This document shows positions 19,530 to 29,169 of a DNA stretch of 64,000 nt, in pieces (positions within the stretch are counted from its first letter, which is position 1; every line of letters starts with the position of its first letter). The translations under genes and the position numbers were made by a program. The notes under the pieces were generated by a model. That model saw nothing but the letters and a program-made list of their open reading frames with translations. It was not told the origin of the DNA and searched no databases. Source of the DNA: Methyloceanibacter superfactus (lineage in GTDB: Bacteria > Pseudomonadota > Alphaproteobacteria > Rhizobiales > Methyloligellaceae); contig NZ_LPWF01000016.1 of assembly GCF_001723305.1 (NCBI RefSeq), forward strand, positions 124,001-188,000. Reading direction: 5' to 3'.

Positions 19530-19622
19530 GCTTTCAAAACCGTAGGGGCTCAACCCTCATATAGTGATTCATGCCTGGCACATCAGCGCCTAGCATAGTG
19601 TAAAGACCGGATTTGTCGGGGG

Positions 19623-20501
19623 ATGGTTTTGCGGACTCTTATCATCGAGATTTTTATCGCGCTTGCGGCCGTGGCCGGCTTCTGCGCCGGCTATCTGCTG
19701 TGGGACACGCAGACCAACTGGTACGCGGCCGACGTCTCGACACTGGGACCGGGGCCGGAGAACGATCTGATCCGCTACGGCCACGACCTGATCGTCAATA
19801 CGCCGCGCTACATCGGCAGAAGCGCCGAGAACCCCGACATGGCCTTCGCGGGCAACGATCTCAGTTGCCAGAGCTGCCACCTGAAGGCTGGTCTGCAGCC
19901 CTTCGCGGCGCCCTTCGTCTCGACGGTTGCCTCGTTTCCGATGATGGTCAACAATCAGGTGCTGCCGCTCAGTCAGCGCATCAATAGCTGCATCGAGCTC
20001 GGCTTGAACGGCCGGCCCTTGCCGGACGACAGTCGCGAGCTGCAAGCGCTCGTCGCCTATATGGTCTTCGTCGGCAAGGGAACGCCGCAAGGCGTGCGCG
20101 TACCGGGGATGGGGCTGATGCCCATCGGCTTTCCGGCGGCGGTGCGACGCGCGGCGCGGCGAAGCGGTCTACACCCAGCACTGCGCCAGCTGCCACAAGG
20201 CGGACGGGCAAGGGGAGAGGCTGGCAAGCCCGGCGGTCGGCTATGCGGTGCCGCCGCTGTGGGGCGAGGGCAGCTATAATGGCGGCGCAGGCATGGGCAA
20301 GATCGCTTACGCCGCGTCCTATATCCGCTCCAACATGCCTTTGGGCGTCGACTATCGCGAGCCACGCTCACGGTGCAGGAGGCTTGGGACGTGGCCGCCT
20401 ATATGAACGCCCAGCCGCACCCGGTGGCGCCGCCCGAGCCCGAGCCCGAGGAAGCGGCGGAGGGCGAGGAGGCTGCTCCCGAGGAGACGCCGCCCAACTG
20501 A
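19623..20501 (+). CDS. TsdA-like diheme cytochrome c, two frame breaks
   Basis: An exported c-type cytochrome with an N-terminal membrane segment (LIIEIFIALAAVAGFCAGYLL) and two heme sites, LSCQSCHLKAG and, after a frame break near 20145, HCASCHKADGQG. A second break near 20362 leads into TVQEAWDVAAYMNAQPHP and a Pro/Glu-rich tail ending at 20501. The pattern (INSCIELGLNGRPL, PPLWGEGSYNGGAGMGK, AASYIRSNMPLG) matches thiosulfate dehydrogenase TsdA and relatives, which couple two thiosulfates to tetrathionate or act in reverse. TsdA-like sequences also include cytochromes of unknown role, so the substrate is not settled. It is divergent from the copper ATPase. Heme attachment would need the Ccm proteins encoded at 0.5-4.6 kb. 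Confidence 0.78.
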
Positions 20502-20585
20502 TCCGCGCGTTAAGCATTGGGCGCTTGCGGGTCCGGCGCCCTGACGCCATGTTCAGGCCTGGAATCTCGTCGAGAGCGTAAGCCG

Positions 20586-21583
20586 TTGAAATCTGACTCA
20601 CACCGCTTTTGCGTCGCGCCCATGATGGAGTGGACGGACCGCCACTGCCGCAGCTTCCTGCGGCTCATCTCGCGCGCGCCTTCCTCTACACGGAGATGGT
20701 GACGGCAAAAGCCGTGCTCTATGGCGACCGCGAGCGCGTGCTCGGCTTCGATCCGGGTGAGCATCCTGTCGGGCTTCAGCTCGGCGGCAGCGATCCCGAC
20801 AAGCTTGCGGCCGCAGCGCGCATCGGCGCGGACTGGGGCTATGACGAGATCAACCTCAATATCGGCTGTCCGTCGGACCGGGTGCAGTCGGGCCGCTTCG
20901 GCGCGTGTCTCATGGCCGAGCCTGTGCTGGTCGCCGATTGCGTGCGGGCCATGGGCGAGGTCGCCGCGCTGCCCATCACCGTGAAGTGCCGCATCGGCAT
21001 CGACGATCAGGATGCCGAGGAGAGCCTCGACAGCTTCGTCGACACGGTGGCGAATGCCGGCTGCGCTACGTTCATCGTGCATGCGCGCAAAGCCTGGCTG
21101 CAGGGCTTGAGCCCGAAGGAGAACCGCGACGTGCCGCCGCTCGATCACGGCCGCGTTCATCGCTTGAAGGCGCGCCGGCCCGAGCTTGAGATCGTCATCA
21201 ATGGCGGCATCGCTTCGCTGGCCGAAGCCGCGCCGCAGCTAAAGCAGCTCGACGGCGTGATGCTCGGCCGGGCGGCCTATGCGGACCCCTATCTCTTGGC
21301 CGGGGTGGACAGCGCGCTCTACGGGTCGGAGGCGAAGCCTCCCAGCCGGGGCGAGGTACTCGACCGGTTCATGGTCTATGTGGAGCGGGAACTTGCCCGT
21401 GGTGTCCGGCTAAATTCCATGACGCGGCATATCCTCGGCCTGTTCCATGGCCAGCCGCGCGCGCGCGCCTTCCGCCGCCATATCGCCGAGAACGCCCATC
21501 GGGACGGCGCCGGCATCGAGGTGCTGCGTGAGGCGCGGGCGATTGTCTTGGGTGAGAGCTATGGGGCGGTGGCGGCCGAATAG
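20586..21583 (+). CDS. dusA: tRNA-dihydrouridine synthase A, frame break near the 5' end
   Basis: A flavin enzyme that reduces uridines in the tRNA D-loop. The N-terminal motif FCVAPMMEWTDRHCRSFLRL is in one frame. A missing base near 20674 joins it to RAFLYTEMVTAKAVLYGD in the main frame. The core shows PVGLQLGGSDPDKLAAAA, INLNIGCPSDRVQSGRFGA (catalytic Cys), FIVHARKAWLQGLSPKENR and INGGIASL, followed by the FMN phosphate-binding loop DGVMLGRAAYADPYLL. The DusA signature (C-P-S-D-R-V) separates it from DusB/DusC. The start is uncertain: TTG 20586 gives MKSDSHRFCVAP, close to the usual family start. The apparent ATG-type start at 20609 in the main frame is an artefact of the break. Confidence 0.9.
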
Positions 21584-21611
21584 CGGCGGCGCCGTTTGGC
21601 TGAAACCAATC

Positions 21612-21671
21612 TCGTCATGCCGGGCACCCCGGATCTGAGTTTCGATCCAAGCTAGTGCCCGGGCATGACGA
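21612..21671. repeat. Palindromic intergenic repeat, copy 1
   Basis: TCGTCATGCCGGGCA at the left and TGCCCGGGCATGACGA at the right form a long inverted repeat with one bulge around a spacer. It lies between the dusA stop and the end of the convergent methyltransferase gene. A related element is found at 54743-54827. These are typical of the CGTCATGCC-type palindromes dispersed in Rhizobiales genomes. It may also act as a bidirectional terminator here. Confidence 0.7.
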
Positions 21672-21707
21672 ATTCCGTTTGTCCGCTACGTCGTATGGGT
21701 TGCCGGT

Positions 21708-22331
21708 TCAACCAGTCTGGCGGGACGGTTTCTTGCGATCTCCGATAGCGAGGATGAGACCTTGGACGTCGAGGAAGCGGGCGGTGCGCTCGCAATATTC
21801 GCGGTAGCTCGTGCCGTAATGCTCCTTCAGCCACGCCTCTTCGACCAAGGACATCAGCACATAGGCGCCGATCATCACGCAGGAGAGGACGATGGTGAGG
21901 ATTGAGTTGGCGCCGATCGACAGGCCGATCAGGCCGACGATCGAGGCGGTGTATTGCGGGTTGCGGCTGAAGCGATACAGGCCGTGGCTCACGAGACCGT
22001 CGGAGCCGCAATAGGTGTTGCCAAGGCCGAGATTGAAGTAGCCGTAGACGGTGACGAACAGTCCGCCGAGGCCGAGCGGCAGTCCGATAATGAACCGTGT
22101 CCAATCGAGCAGCGAGGTCGCGTTCCAATCGAGAACGGCGACGACGAAGGTCAGCACCATGCCGCCGCGGAACAGTCCCCAGAAGGTGAGGCTCTGCCAG
22201 CTGCCCGGCGCCGGCGTGGGCCAGATGCGGAAGGGCGGAAAGAAGAGGGTGCGCAGCAGCAGGCAATCGAGGGTGAGGCCGACGATGAGGCCCACTGCGA
22301 AGACGGCGCTTGTGTAATCGAAATGGATCAT
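21708..22331 (-). CDS. Membrane methyltransferase of the isoprenylcysteine/phospholipid methyltransferase fold
   Basis: The 207-residue protein has about five membrane segments. The C-terminal signature GLYRFSRNPQYTASIVGLIG and VEEAWLKEHYGTSYREYCERTARFL is characteristic of the ICMT/PEMT-like superfamily, where the R-NP-Y motif and EE near the end bind S-adenosylmethionine. The start is placed at ATG 22331 (MIHFDYTSAVFAVGLIVGL); the open frame extends further upstream but reads Arg-rich shadow sequence there. Bacterial members methylate lipids, isoprenoid or thiol groups; the substrate cannot be predicted. It is encoded downstream of the phosphomannomutase gene on the same strand with a gap of 89 bp. 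Confidence 0.75.
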   Translation of the reverse strand: MIHFDYTSAVFAVGLIVGLTLDCLLLRTLFFPPFRIWPTPAPGSWQSLTFWGLFRGGMVLTFVVAVLDWNATSLLDWTRFIIGLPLGLGGLFVTVYGYFNLGLGNTYCGSDGLVSHGLYRFSRNPQYTASIVGLIGLSIGANSILTIVLSCVMIGAYVLMSLVEEAWLKEHYGTSYREYCERTARFLDVQGLILAIGDRKKPSRQTG

Positions 22332-22420
22332 AACAAGCGTGCAAGGAAGCAGATTCGGATTGCAAATTTGCGACAGAGATCTGACGGTTCTGTTGCGGTC
22401 ATCGCATTCCGAGACCTCTC

Positions 22421-23923
22421 CTAGATCTTTTGATTGTACTCCCCGACCTCCGGCTGCTTGGCGAGTTCCGCGTCGATCTCGGCGAAGATCGCGCGCATAT
22501 TTTCCTCCGACGTCGGGCTCTCTACCACGACGACCAGCTCCGGTTTGTTGGAGGAGGCGCGGACCAATCCCCATGTGCCGTCATCGAGAACGATCCGGAT
22601 GCCGTTCACGGTGATCAGTTCACGGATCTTCTGTCCCGCGAGCGTGCCGCCTTTTGCGGCAACGTCCTGAAAATGTTTCACCACGCGGTCGACCACGTCG
22701 TATTTCACCTCGTCGGCGCAATGCGGCGACATGGTGGGCGACTGCCAGGTGCGCGGCAGGGCATCCTTGAGCTCAGCGAGGGTCTTGCCGGGGTTGCGGT
22801 CGAGCATGTCGAGCACCGCGAGCGCGGAGACCAAGCCGTCGTCATAGCCCCGGCCGAGAGGGGGATTGAAGAAGAAGTGCCCCGATTTCTCGAAGCCGAC
22901 CAGCGCGCCGGTCTCGTGGCTGTAGCGCTTGATGTAGGAGTGGCCGGTCTTCCACAGGACCGTCTTGGCGCCGTGTTGCTTGAGGACGGGATCGGTCTGG
23001 AACAGACCGGTCGACTTCACGTCGGTCACGAAATGCGCATTCGGATTTTGCGCGGCGATGTCGCGGGCGAGCATGACGCCCACCTTGTCGGCGAAGATCG
23101 CCTCACCCGTATTGTCGACCACGCCGCAGCGGTCGCCGTCGCCGTCGAAGACGAGGGCGAGATCCGCCTTGTGCTCGAGCACGGCATCGCGCGTGGCGTT
23201 GAGCATGCCGAGATCTTCAGGGTTTGGGTTGTGGGCGGGGAAATTGTGATCGAGCTCGCAATTGAGCGGGATGACGGTGCAGCCGATCTCGGCGAGGACA
23301 TGCGGCGCGAAGGCGCCGGCGGTGCCGTTGCCGCATGACACCACCACTTTGAGCGGTCGCATCAGCTTGGGGCGCTTGAGCAGATCCGCCATGTAGCGCT
23401 CGGCCAAGTCTGGCACATAGATGTAACGGGCGCCCTCGTGATAGGGGGCGAATTTCGCGTTCATCACGATCTCCTTCAGCGCCGTCATGTCGTCGGGCGA
23501 GAAGGTGAGGGGCCGGTCGATGCCCATCTTGATGCCGGTCCACCCATTGTCGTTGTGACTCGCGGTGACCATGGCGACGCCTTCGACCTTGAGCTCGAAT
23601 TGCGCGAAATATGCCATGGGCGACAGCGCCAAGCCGATATCGTGGACCTCGGCGCCGCCGGCGAGCATGCCCGTGGTGAGTGCAGCCTTGATCGCGGAGG
23701 AATAAGAGCGGAAGTCGTGGCCGACGACGATGCGGACCGGCACGCCGCGCTCCCGCATCAAGGTGGTCAGCCCAAGACCGACCGCCTCCATGCCCAGCAG
23801 GTTGATCTCCTCAGGGTAGCGCCACCGCGCGTCATATTCGCGGAATCCGGTGACCTTGACCAAAGGCAGACGTTCGAACTCGGCGGTGTTGGGTACGAGG
23901 TCTTGGCGCGGTTTCGGGAACAT
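22421..23923 (-). CDS. Phosphomannomutase/phosphoglucomutase
   Basis: The 500-residue enzyme interconverts hexose 1- and 6-phosphates and feeds nucleotide-sugar synthesis for surface polysaccharide. The four-domain alpha-D-phosphohexomutase layout is intact: the phosphoserine loop MVTASHNDNGWTGIKMG, the metal loop LVFDGDGDRCGVVDN, the sugar-recognition loop VGFEKSGHFFFN and the C-terminal phosphate site RASSNKPELVVVVES. The GEKSG variant (FEKSGH) is usual in the AlgC/ManB group. ATG 23923 is chosen because GGGGGAG sits directly upstream; an upstream start would add 16 basic residues that look non-coding. A 230-bp gap to the divergent cation efflux gene probably holds both promoters. Confidence 0.93.
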   Translation of the reverse strand: MFPKPRQDLVPNTAEFERLPLVKVTGFREYDARWRYPEEINLLGMEAVGLGLTTLMRERGVPVRIVVGHDFRSYSSAIKAALTTGMLAGGAEVHDIGLALSPMAYFAQFELKVEGVAMVTASHNDNGWTGIKMGIDRPLTFSPDDMTALKEIVMNAKFAPYHEGARYIYVPDLAERYMADLLKRPKLMRPLKVVVSCGNGTAGAFAPHVLAEIGCTVIPLNCELDHNFPAHNPNPEDLGMLNATRDAVLEHKADLALVFDGDGDRCGVVDNTGEAIFADKVGVMLARDIAAQNPNAHFVTDVKSTGLFQTDPVLKQHGAKTVLWKTGHSYIKRYSHETGALVGFEKSGHFFFNPPLGRGYDDGLVSALAVLDMLDRNPGKTLAELKDALPRTWQSPTMSPHCADEVKYDVVDRVVKHFQDVAAKGGTLAGQKIRELITVNGIRIVLDDGTWGLVRASSNKPELVVVVESPTSEENMRAIFAEIDAELAKQPEVGEYNQKI

Positions 23924-24153
23924 TCTCCCCCCTGGCTTTTTGCGTTTCGGGCTAAATTCTGTCCATAACAAGCGTGACGAGAGCCGCGAAGTTCCTGAAA
24001 CAGAACTCGTTATGCATCGCTCCTAATGCAAGCGAGTTGCAATCGAAAAGAGAGCGCTTGCATCGCGCGGTCTAGGCCCCTAGGAGCCATTTGATCATCC
24101 ATCGCGGGGTCGGCTCCTGCGTCATCTCACCATCAAGCACCGTATCGGCTACT

Positions 24154-25042
24154 ATGAAGAAGGTGATCAAGCTCGCACTTTCGGGAATCGGCATCGGCGT
24201 TCTCGTCTTGGCGCTGAAATATGCGGCTTATCATCTCACCGGCAGCGTCGCACTGTACTCCGACGCGCTAGAGAGCATCGTTAACGTCGCGACAGCGCTC
24301 GCGGCCTTCTTTGCCGTTCGTCTCAGTGCCCGTCCGCCGGACTCCAATCACCCTTACGGTCACCACAAGGCCGAATATCTTTCCGCCGTGCTGGAAGGCG
24401 TGCTGATCGTCGTGGCGGCGATCGCCATCCTGCAGAGGGCCTATTTCGCTTACCTCGATCCGCGCCCGATCGAAGCGCCCTTTCTCGGCCTTGCGATCAA
24501 CGGCGTCGCCACGGTCATCAATGGCGCTTGGTGTCTAGTGCTGCTCCGGGCCGGCCGCACGCGCCGGTCGCCCGCGTTGCTGGCGGATGCGCGCCATCTC
24601 CTTACGGACGTGATCACGTCTATCGGCGTCTTCGCCGGCGTTGCGCTGGTGGCGGCCACCGACTGGCTCGTTCTCGATCCCCTCATGGCCGTCATCGTTG
24701 CCTGAACATCCTGTGGTGGGGATGGGTGCTCGTACGCCAGTCGATCGGCGGGTTGATGGATGAGGCGGTCCCCGAAGACGAGCTTGAGAAGATCCGTCAG
24801 GCGATCTCCTCCGCGCCGAAGGCGCGCTCGAGGCGCACGACCTCCGCACGCGTCACGCTGCGCGCGCCACCTTCGTGCAGTTTCACCTGGTGGTGCCGGG
24901 CAGTATGAGCGTTGCCGAGTCCCATGAGATTTGCGACCGGATCGAGGCGGCGATCAAGGCCGACGTGCCGGATGCGGTGGTCACGATCCATGTGGAGCCC
25001 GAGCACAAGGCGAAGCACCCGGGAGGCGTGCCGGTCGTATAG
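24154..25042 (+). CDS. Cation diffusion facilitator metal exporter, two frame breaks
   Basis: An inner-membrane divalent metal/proton antiporter (Zn, Fe, Co or similar). The first frame gives the membrane domain: MKKVIKLALSGIGIGVLVLA, ALYSDALESIVNVATALAAF, the SNHPYGHHKAEYLSAVLEG loop and LLADARHLLTDVITSIGVF with the Asp/His transport site. Near 24703 one missing base leads to LNILWWGWVLVRQSIGGLMDE, and near 24820 another leads to the cytoplasmic domain, ending TIHVEPEHKAKHPGGVPVV. The three pieces together make a normal-length protein of about 295 residues. A TTG at 24091 with an AGGAG site is an alternative start, but ATG 24154 fits the family better. The metal specificity cannot be called. 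Confidence 0.83.
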
Positions 25043-25057
25043 CGGGCCGCGCTGCCG

Positions 25058-25621
25058 CTATTGGACGAGCACGAGCTCGCCGCGTTGAATCTGGAAGCTC
25101 TTCAATCGGCCGAGGAAGGTCATGCCGAGAAGATTGGTCCCGAGGGCGCCCTTTTCGGCCACGGCTGCGGGGACGTCGCGAATGGTGATGTCCTCCACGC
25201 GCACCCGGTCCAGCGTCACCGGTGCCACATAGGTGATGCCATTGGCGGTCTGGACCGGCGCGGTGAAGTCGAGGCTGCGCGGCGACAGCCCGAGGCGCTC
25301 GGCATCTTCATAGGTGAGCACGACGAAGGTGGCGCCCGTGTCGGCCACGAAGCTGGCGAGACGATCGTTGACCGCCGCCTTGAAGACGAAGTGACCGCTC
25401 TCGTTCGCCCGCAACCTGACCTCTCGGGTGAAGCCGGACCCCTTGTTCTCGGGTGCGGCGGGGCGATCGCGCATGGCCTCGGCGAAGGTCGGCAGGCCAC
25501 CGCGGTCGGGTCCGAAGGCCGCACGCAGATCGTCAAAGAAATAGATCACCGCGAAGATGCCGAGGGCCAGAGCGCCCCACTGCATTGCCTCGATCAGCGT
25601 ATGTTTGGTGGCTGAACGCAA
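25058..25621 (-). CDS. Membrane-anchored retropepsin-like aspartic protease, copy 1
   Basis: The 187-residue protein has an N-terminal membrane helix (MQWGALALGIFAVIYFF) and a retroviral-type aspartic protease domain of the clan AA group (TIGR02281 type). The catalytic loop is ASFVADTGATFVVLTYEDA, and the C-terminal part shows NLLGMTFLGRLKSFQIQ, the conserved GM-FL-RL segment of the family. Such proteins form dimers, as each chain supplies one catalytic Asp. Its position next to a second, similar gene suggests a tandem duplication. No substrate is known. It is preceded by a 37-bp gap from the other copy and ends 15 bp from the convergent cation exporter. Confidence 0.87.
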   Translation of the reverse strand: MRSATKHTLIEAMQWGALALGIFAVIYFFDDLRAAFGPDRGGLPTFAEAMRDRPAAPENKGSGFTREVRLRANESGHFVFKAAVNDRLASFVADTGATFVVLTYEDAERLGLSPRSLDFTAPVQTANGITYVAPVTLDRVRVEDITIRDVPAAVAEKGALGTNLLGMTFLGRLKSFQIQRGELVLVQ

Positions 25622-25658
25622 AACGCCTCGCTTCGATAGCGGCGGGCGTGGAGGGCCT

Positions 25659-26359
25659 TTAGCCGCGCAAGGTTAGGAAGTCGCCGGAAAACTCATAGGA
25701 GCGGAGGCGGCTTAAGAAACTCATACCGAGCAGGCTTTGGGTGAGGGCGCCGGGCCGGGCCACCAGGGCCTCGACCTTGGTGCGGTCCAGCGGGCCGATG
25801 GCGACCTCGTCGAGCCGCACGCGCGCCGCCACGGTCCGCCCATTCGCCGTCATCACGGGAACCCGGTAAGTGAGCGTGTCGGGGTCGATGCCGGCCTTCC
25901 TGGCGTCCTCGGGCCGCAGCACGATGGACGAGGCGCCGGTGTCGACGATCATCGAGATCTCCTTGCCGTTGACCTTGACGGTGGCGAAGAAGTGGCCGTT
26001 CAGGCGTTTGCGAATGCGGACCTCGGTGAGGCCGCCGGCGCTTTGCTCGACGGTCATGGCCGTGCCGGGCAGGAGCTCGCCCACGACGCGGGCGCGATGG
26101 GTGTCAGCTCGTCCTTATAGGCGTAGAGCGTCACCAGGCCGAGACCGAGCGCGAGCCAGGTGACCGCATCGCGGAACATGGCGCTGGTGCCTCCCGCATA
26201 ACGTGTCACCAGCCCGCCGGCGACGTAAACGAGAAGAGCGAGGAAGACCGCGACATAGCCGAAGGTGGTGGCATCGAGGCCGACAATCATGCCATTAGCG
26301 TCGCTCACCAGCATCATGGCGCCGAGGGCGAGAATGAACAGGGCAAGCCAAGTGGTCAC
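25659..26359 (-). CDS. Membrane retropepsin-like aspartic protease, copy 2, one frame break
   Basis: The N-terminal piece (26359 to about 26092) has several hydrophobic segments ([56 protein letters not shown]). One missing base near 26092 joins it to the protease domain: [20 protein letters not shown] with catalytic loop [15 protein letters not shown], then [18 protein letters not shown]. The merged protein is about 233 residues. Three membrane helices distinguish it from copy 1, which has one. The GTG start overlaps the stop of the DUF1289 gene by 3 bp (GTGA), so the two are probably translated together. The break is likely a sequence error. Confidence 0.82.
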
Positions 26360-26549
26360 GCGCGTGAGCCTTCCGCTTCTGCCTGACGCTCCAGCTGCTC
26401 CAGGCGCTCGGCCAGGACAACCATGATGGCACGCCGGTCGGCGGGCGCATGTCTACCCAGCCCGCGATCTCCTCGCCGCTGCGGCCGCAGCCGACGCAGA
26501 GCCCGGACTTATCGTCGAGCAGGCAGATATTGATGCACGGTGTTTCCAA
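26356..26549 (-). CDS. DUF1289 small cysteine-rich protein, one frame break
   Basis: The N-terminus [20 protein letters not shown] followed by [14 protein letters not shown] carries the four-cysteine DUF1289 pattern (C-x3-C-x8-C-x2-C), probably a metal site. Near 26440 the frame slips. In the adjacent frame it continues as [19 protein letters not shown] and ends at 26356. A TTG serves as start because no ATG is in frame nearby. The protein would be about 64 residues. It is the first gene of a short operon with the aspartic protease copy 2. The role of DUF1289 is not known. Confidence 0.78.
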
Positions 26550-26632
26550 GAAGCCCTGCCGGTTGATCGTATCCCTCGGGCCTATGTAGGGAGTCTCGCG
26601 AGGCAGGGCAAATTAGGACCCGGGGGGGCAGG

Positions 26633-28192
26633 CTAGCTCGCGCGCTTGTCCCGGCCGGCCCGCCACGGCACGTCCGGCTTGTCGGGCTGATCTTCGCCCG
26701 GCTCGGCCAGGCGCGGCAGCGCCTCCATGACCCGGCTGCGGGGCAGGGTCACGGTCACCTCGGTGCCGTAGCGGAGCTTGCTTTTGAGCTCGAACGTGCC
26801 GTCATGCAGCTCGGTGAGCCCTTTGGTGATGGGCAGGCCGAGCCCGGTGCCGCCTTCCGCGGTCTGGTGGGCGAGCGACCCTTGGCCGAAGCTGCGGAGT
26901 ACGCGCGGAATTTCGCCTTCCGGGATGCCGGGGCCGGTATCCTTGATGCTGAGGAACTGGCCGCCGAGCGCCGTGCGCCCCACCTTCAGGGTGATGGTGC
27001 CGCCGGACGGGGTGAACTTGATGGCGTTGGACAGCAGGTTGAGACAGATCTGCCGTATCGCGCGTTCGTCGGCCCAAAGCTGCGACAGATTTTCCTCGAA
27101 CGACTCGACGATCTTCAGTCCTTTGTTCTCGGCGCGAAGCCGCATGAGGCGGTGGCAATCCTCGACAACCTCGGGGAGCGAGATGGGCGACTCGCGCAGC
27201 TCGTAGCGGCCGGCCTCGATCCGGCTGATATCGAGAATCTCGTTGATGAGCGTGAGCAGGTGCTGTCCGCTCTGGTGAATATCGTCGGCATATTCCTTGT
27301 AGGTAGGGTTGGCGTGTGGCCCCAGAATCTCGCCGCGCATGATTTCCGAGAAACCGAGAATGGCGTTGAGCGGCGTACGCAGCTCATGGCTCATCGTCGC
27401 GAGGAAGCGGGACTTGGCGAGGTTGGCTTCCTCGGCGCGCAGCCGGGCATCGTCGGAAATCGACTTCGACTGCTCGAGCTCCGCGATCAGGGCATCCTTC
27501 TCGGCCCGATATTCCAGCATGGCGAGGACGGTCGAGTTGAAGCCGTTCATGAGCCAAATGAAGTAGATGTGCACGCCGACGGCCATGGCCGCCATGGCCC
27601 AGAAGAATGGATTATCGAGGAGGGCGAAGCGCACCACGATGGCGATCGTCATCGGCAGCGTGCCGGCATAGACGATGGGCATCACCGTCGAGGCGAACAG
27701 CATCCGCATCGAGATGACGACGAGGAGGGAGGCGAAGATGAAGGTGTGAGCCGCCTCGCCTTGGGTCTCGGGACTGATGAAGGCGACGCTCGCCCAGGTC
27801 ACCCCGTAGAGGAACTCGGCGGAGGCGATCTTGGCGCGCCAGCTGGCGGTGGTGGCGTCGTCATGCGGGGCCTTGGAGAATTGCCGGCAAAGGGCGATGA
27901 GGATGCCCTTGGCCACGAACACGGCGCAGAGCCAGAGTAGCAGCGCGCGGGGGGGCGCCCAGAACATGGCGCCCATGGCGACGACGATGGCGAGCAGGGG
28001 CGTGGTGATGGCGGCTGAGAGTTCGTTCTTCACGAACATCATCAGGAGCTCGTATTCGAACTCCGGCCTCGGCCCCGATTTATAGGCGAGCTTCTCGCGG
28101 GCCTCCTGGACGCTGCGATAGGCACGCCGCTTATGGTTGTCGAGCGATCCCGAACGAACCCGCGGGGCCTCGGCTGACGCGCCTCCTGACAT
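26633..28192 (-). CDS. Membrane sensor histidine kinase of the PleC/DivJ/PdhS group
   Basis: The 519-residue kinase starts with a soluble segment and then five or six membrane helices (about residues 55-220). A coiled linker (EYRADKDALIAELEQSKSI-like) leads to the HisKA box [19 protein letters not shown] with phosphorylated His269. The segment DDIHQSGQHLLTLINEILDI, typical of PleC/DivJ relatives, follows, and the ATPase domain has NLLSNAIKFTPSGG and GGTGLGLPITKGL. There is no obvious periplasmic domain, so the sensor is probably in the membrane or cytoplasm. No response regulator gene is adjacent, as expected for kinases that act on DivK-type regulators encoded elsewhere. The family is clear, but the member cannot be named. 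Confidence 0.87.
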   Translation of the reverse strand: MSGGASAEAPRVRSGSLDNHKRRAYRSVQEAREKLAYKSGPRPEFEYELLMMFVKNELSAAITTPLLAIVVAMGAMFWAPPRALLLWLCAVFVAKGILIALCRQFSKAPHDDATTASWRAKIASAEFLYGVTWASVAFISPETQGEAAHTFIFASLLVVISMRMLFASTVMPIVYAGTLPMTIAIVVRFALLDNPFFWAMAAMAVGVHIYFIWLMNGFNSTVLAMLEYRAEKDALIAELEQSKSISDDARLRAEEANLAKSRFLATMSHELRTPLNAILGFSEIMRGEILGPHANPTYKEYADDIHQSGQHLLTLINEILDISRIEAGRYELRESPISLPEVVEDCHRLMRLRAENKGLKIVESFEENLSQLWADERAIRQICLNLLSNAIKFTPSGGTITLKVGRTALGGQFLSIKDTGPGIPEGEIPRVLRSFGQGSLAHQTAEGGTGLGLPITKGLTELHDGTFELKSKLRYGTEVTVTLPRSRVMEALPRLAEPGEDQPDKPDVPWRAGRDKRAS

Positions 28193-28425
28193 GACCTATA
28201 TTAAACTCGCAACTATCCCGCTGACCAAAAAGCCTCGAAGGATCAATGGTATAGCTCCGGCGCGCGGCCGGAGTCGGACCCCCCGATTTAGGCTTAACGA
28301 GAACTATCAGCGGAAATCCCTAACGGCGCGTTTACTGTCGCTCCGGGCTGACACGGGATGGGATGAGGCGGAGCCGCCGATAACGCGCTCACGAATGGAA
28401 GGGACTACGAAAAGATGGGAACTCC

Positions 28426-29169
28426 ATGCAACTGACCGTGATCGGCTGCGGCGACGCTTTCGGCGCAGGCAGCCGCCTCCAGACATCGTTTTGCGTCCGC
28501 TCCGGGCCTTCCACCTTCCTCATCGACTGTGGGGCGACGTCGCTCATCGGTATGCGCCGCCTTGGGATCAGCCCCAACGACATCGACACGGTGTTCATCA
28601 GCCATCTTCATGGCGATCATTTCGGCGGGCTGCCATGGCTCCTCATCGACGCGAAATATGTGAGCAACCGGACCCGGCCGCTGGTCGTCTTGGGACCGAA
28701 GGGCATCGAGGCGCGCTTCAACACTTTGGCCGAGGCGCTCTATCCGAATGCCAGCACGGCGGAGCGCGGCTTCGATCTCATCTTCGTCGAGTATGAAGAG
28801 CAGACGCCGTTCACGGTGGAAGACGTCACGGTGACGCCGTTCGAGGTGAAACATCCATCCGGTGCGCCGCCTTATGCGCTCAGACTCGAGGTCGACGGGA
28901 AGGTGATTTCCTTCACTGGAGATACCGGCTGGGTCGAGGTGCTGTGTGACGTGGCGCGCGGCGCCGAGCTCTTCATCAGCGAATGCTTCCAATACGACGT
29001 GACGATGCCCATCCATCTCGACTACCAAACGATCGATGCGAACTACGAAAGGCTCGGCGCCAAGCGCGTGCTGCTCACGCATATGGGTGACGCCATGCTC
29101 GCTGAATTGGGCAAGGTCGATGCCGCACGTTATCTGGTCGCCGAGGATGGCATGACCCTCGACCTATGA
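28426..29169 (+). CDS. Metallo-beta-lactamase-fold hydrolase
   Basis: A 247-residue cytoplasmic metallohydrolase similar to RNase Z-like and arylsulfatase-like members of the superfamily. The metal motif HLHGDH occupies residues 60-65 after DIDTVFIS. Further metal-binding segments are SFTGDTGWVE (Asp) and the late THMGD. The N-terminus MQLTVIGCGDAFGAGSRLQ resembles the beta-strand and gap of this subgroup. True RNase Z has an exosite arm that is not recognisable here, so the substrate is open. The stop overlaps the uracil-DNA glycosylase start by 4 bp (ATGA), pointing to co-expression. A 233-bp gap separates it from the divergent sensor kinase and shows no coding signal. Confidence 0.87.
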   Translation: MQLTVIGCGDAFGAGSRLQTSFCVRSGPSTFLIDCGATSLIGMRRLGISPNDIDTVFISHLHGDHFGGLPWLLIDAKYVSNRTRPLVVLGPKGIEARFNTLAEALYPNASTAERGFDLIFVEYEEQTPFTVEDVTVTPFEVKHPSGAPPYALRLEVDGKVISFTGDTGWVEVLCDVARGAELFISECFQYDVTMPIHLDYQTIDANYERLGAKRVLLTHMGDAMLAELGKVDAARYLVAEDGMTLDL

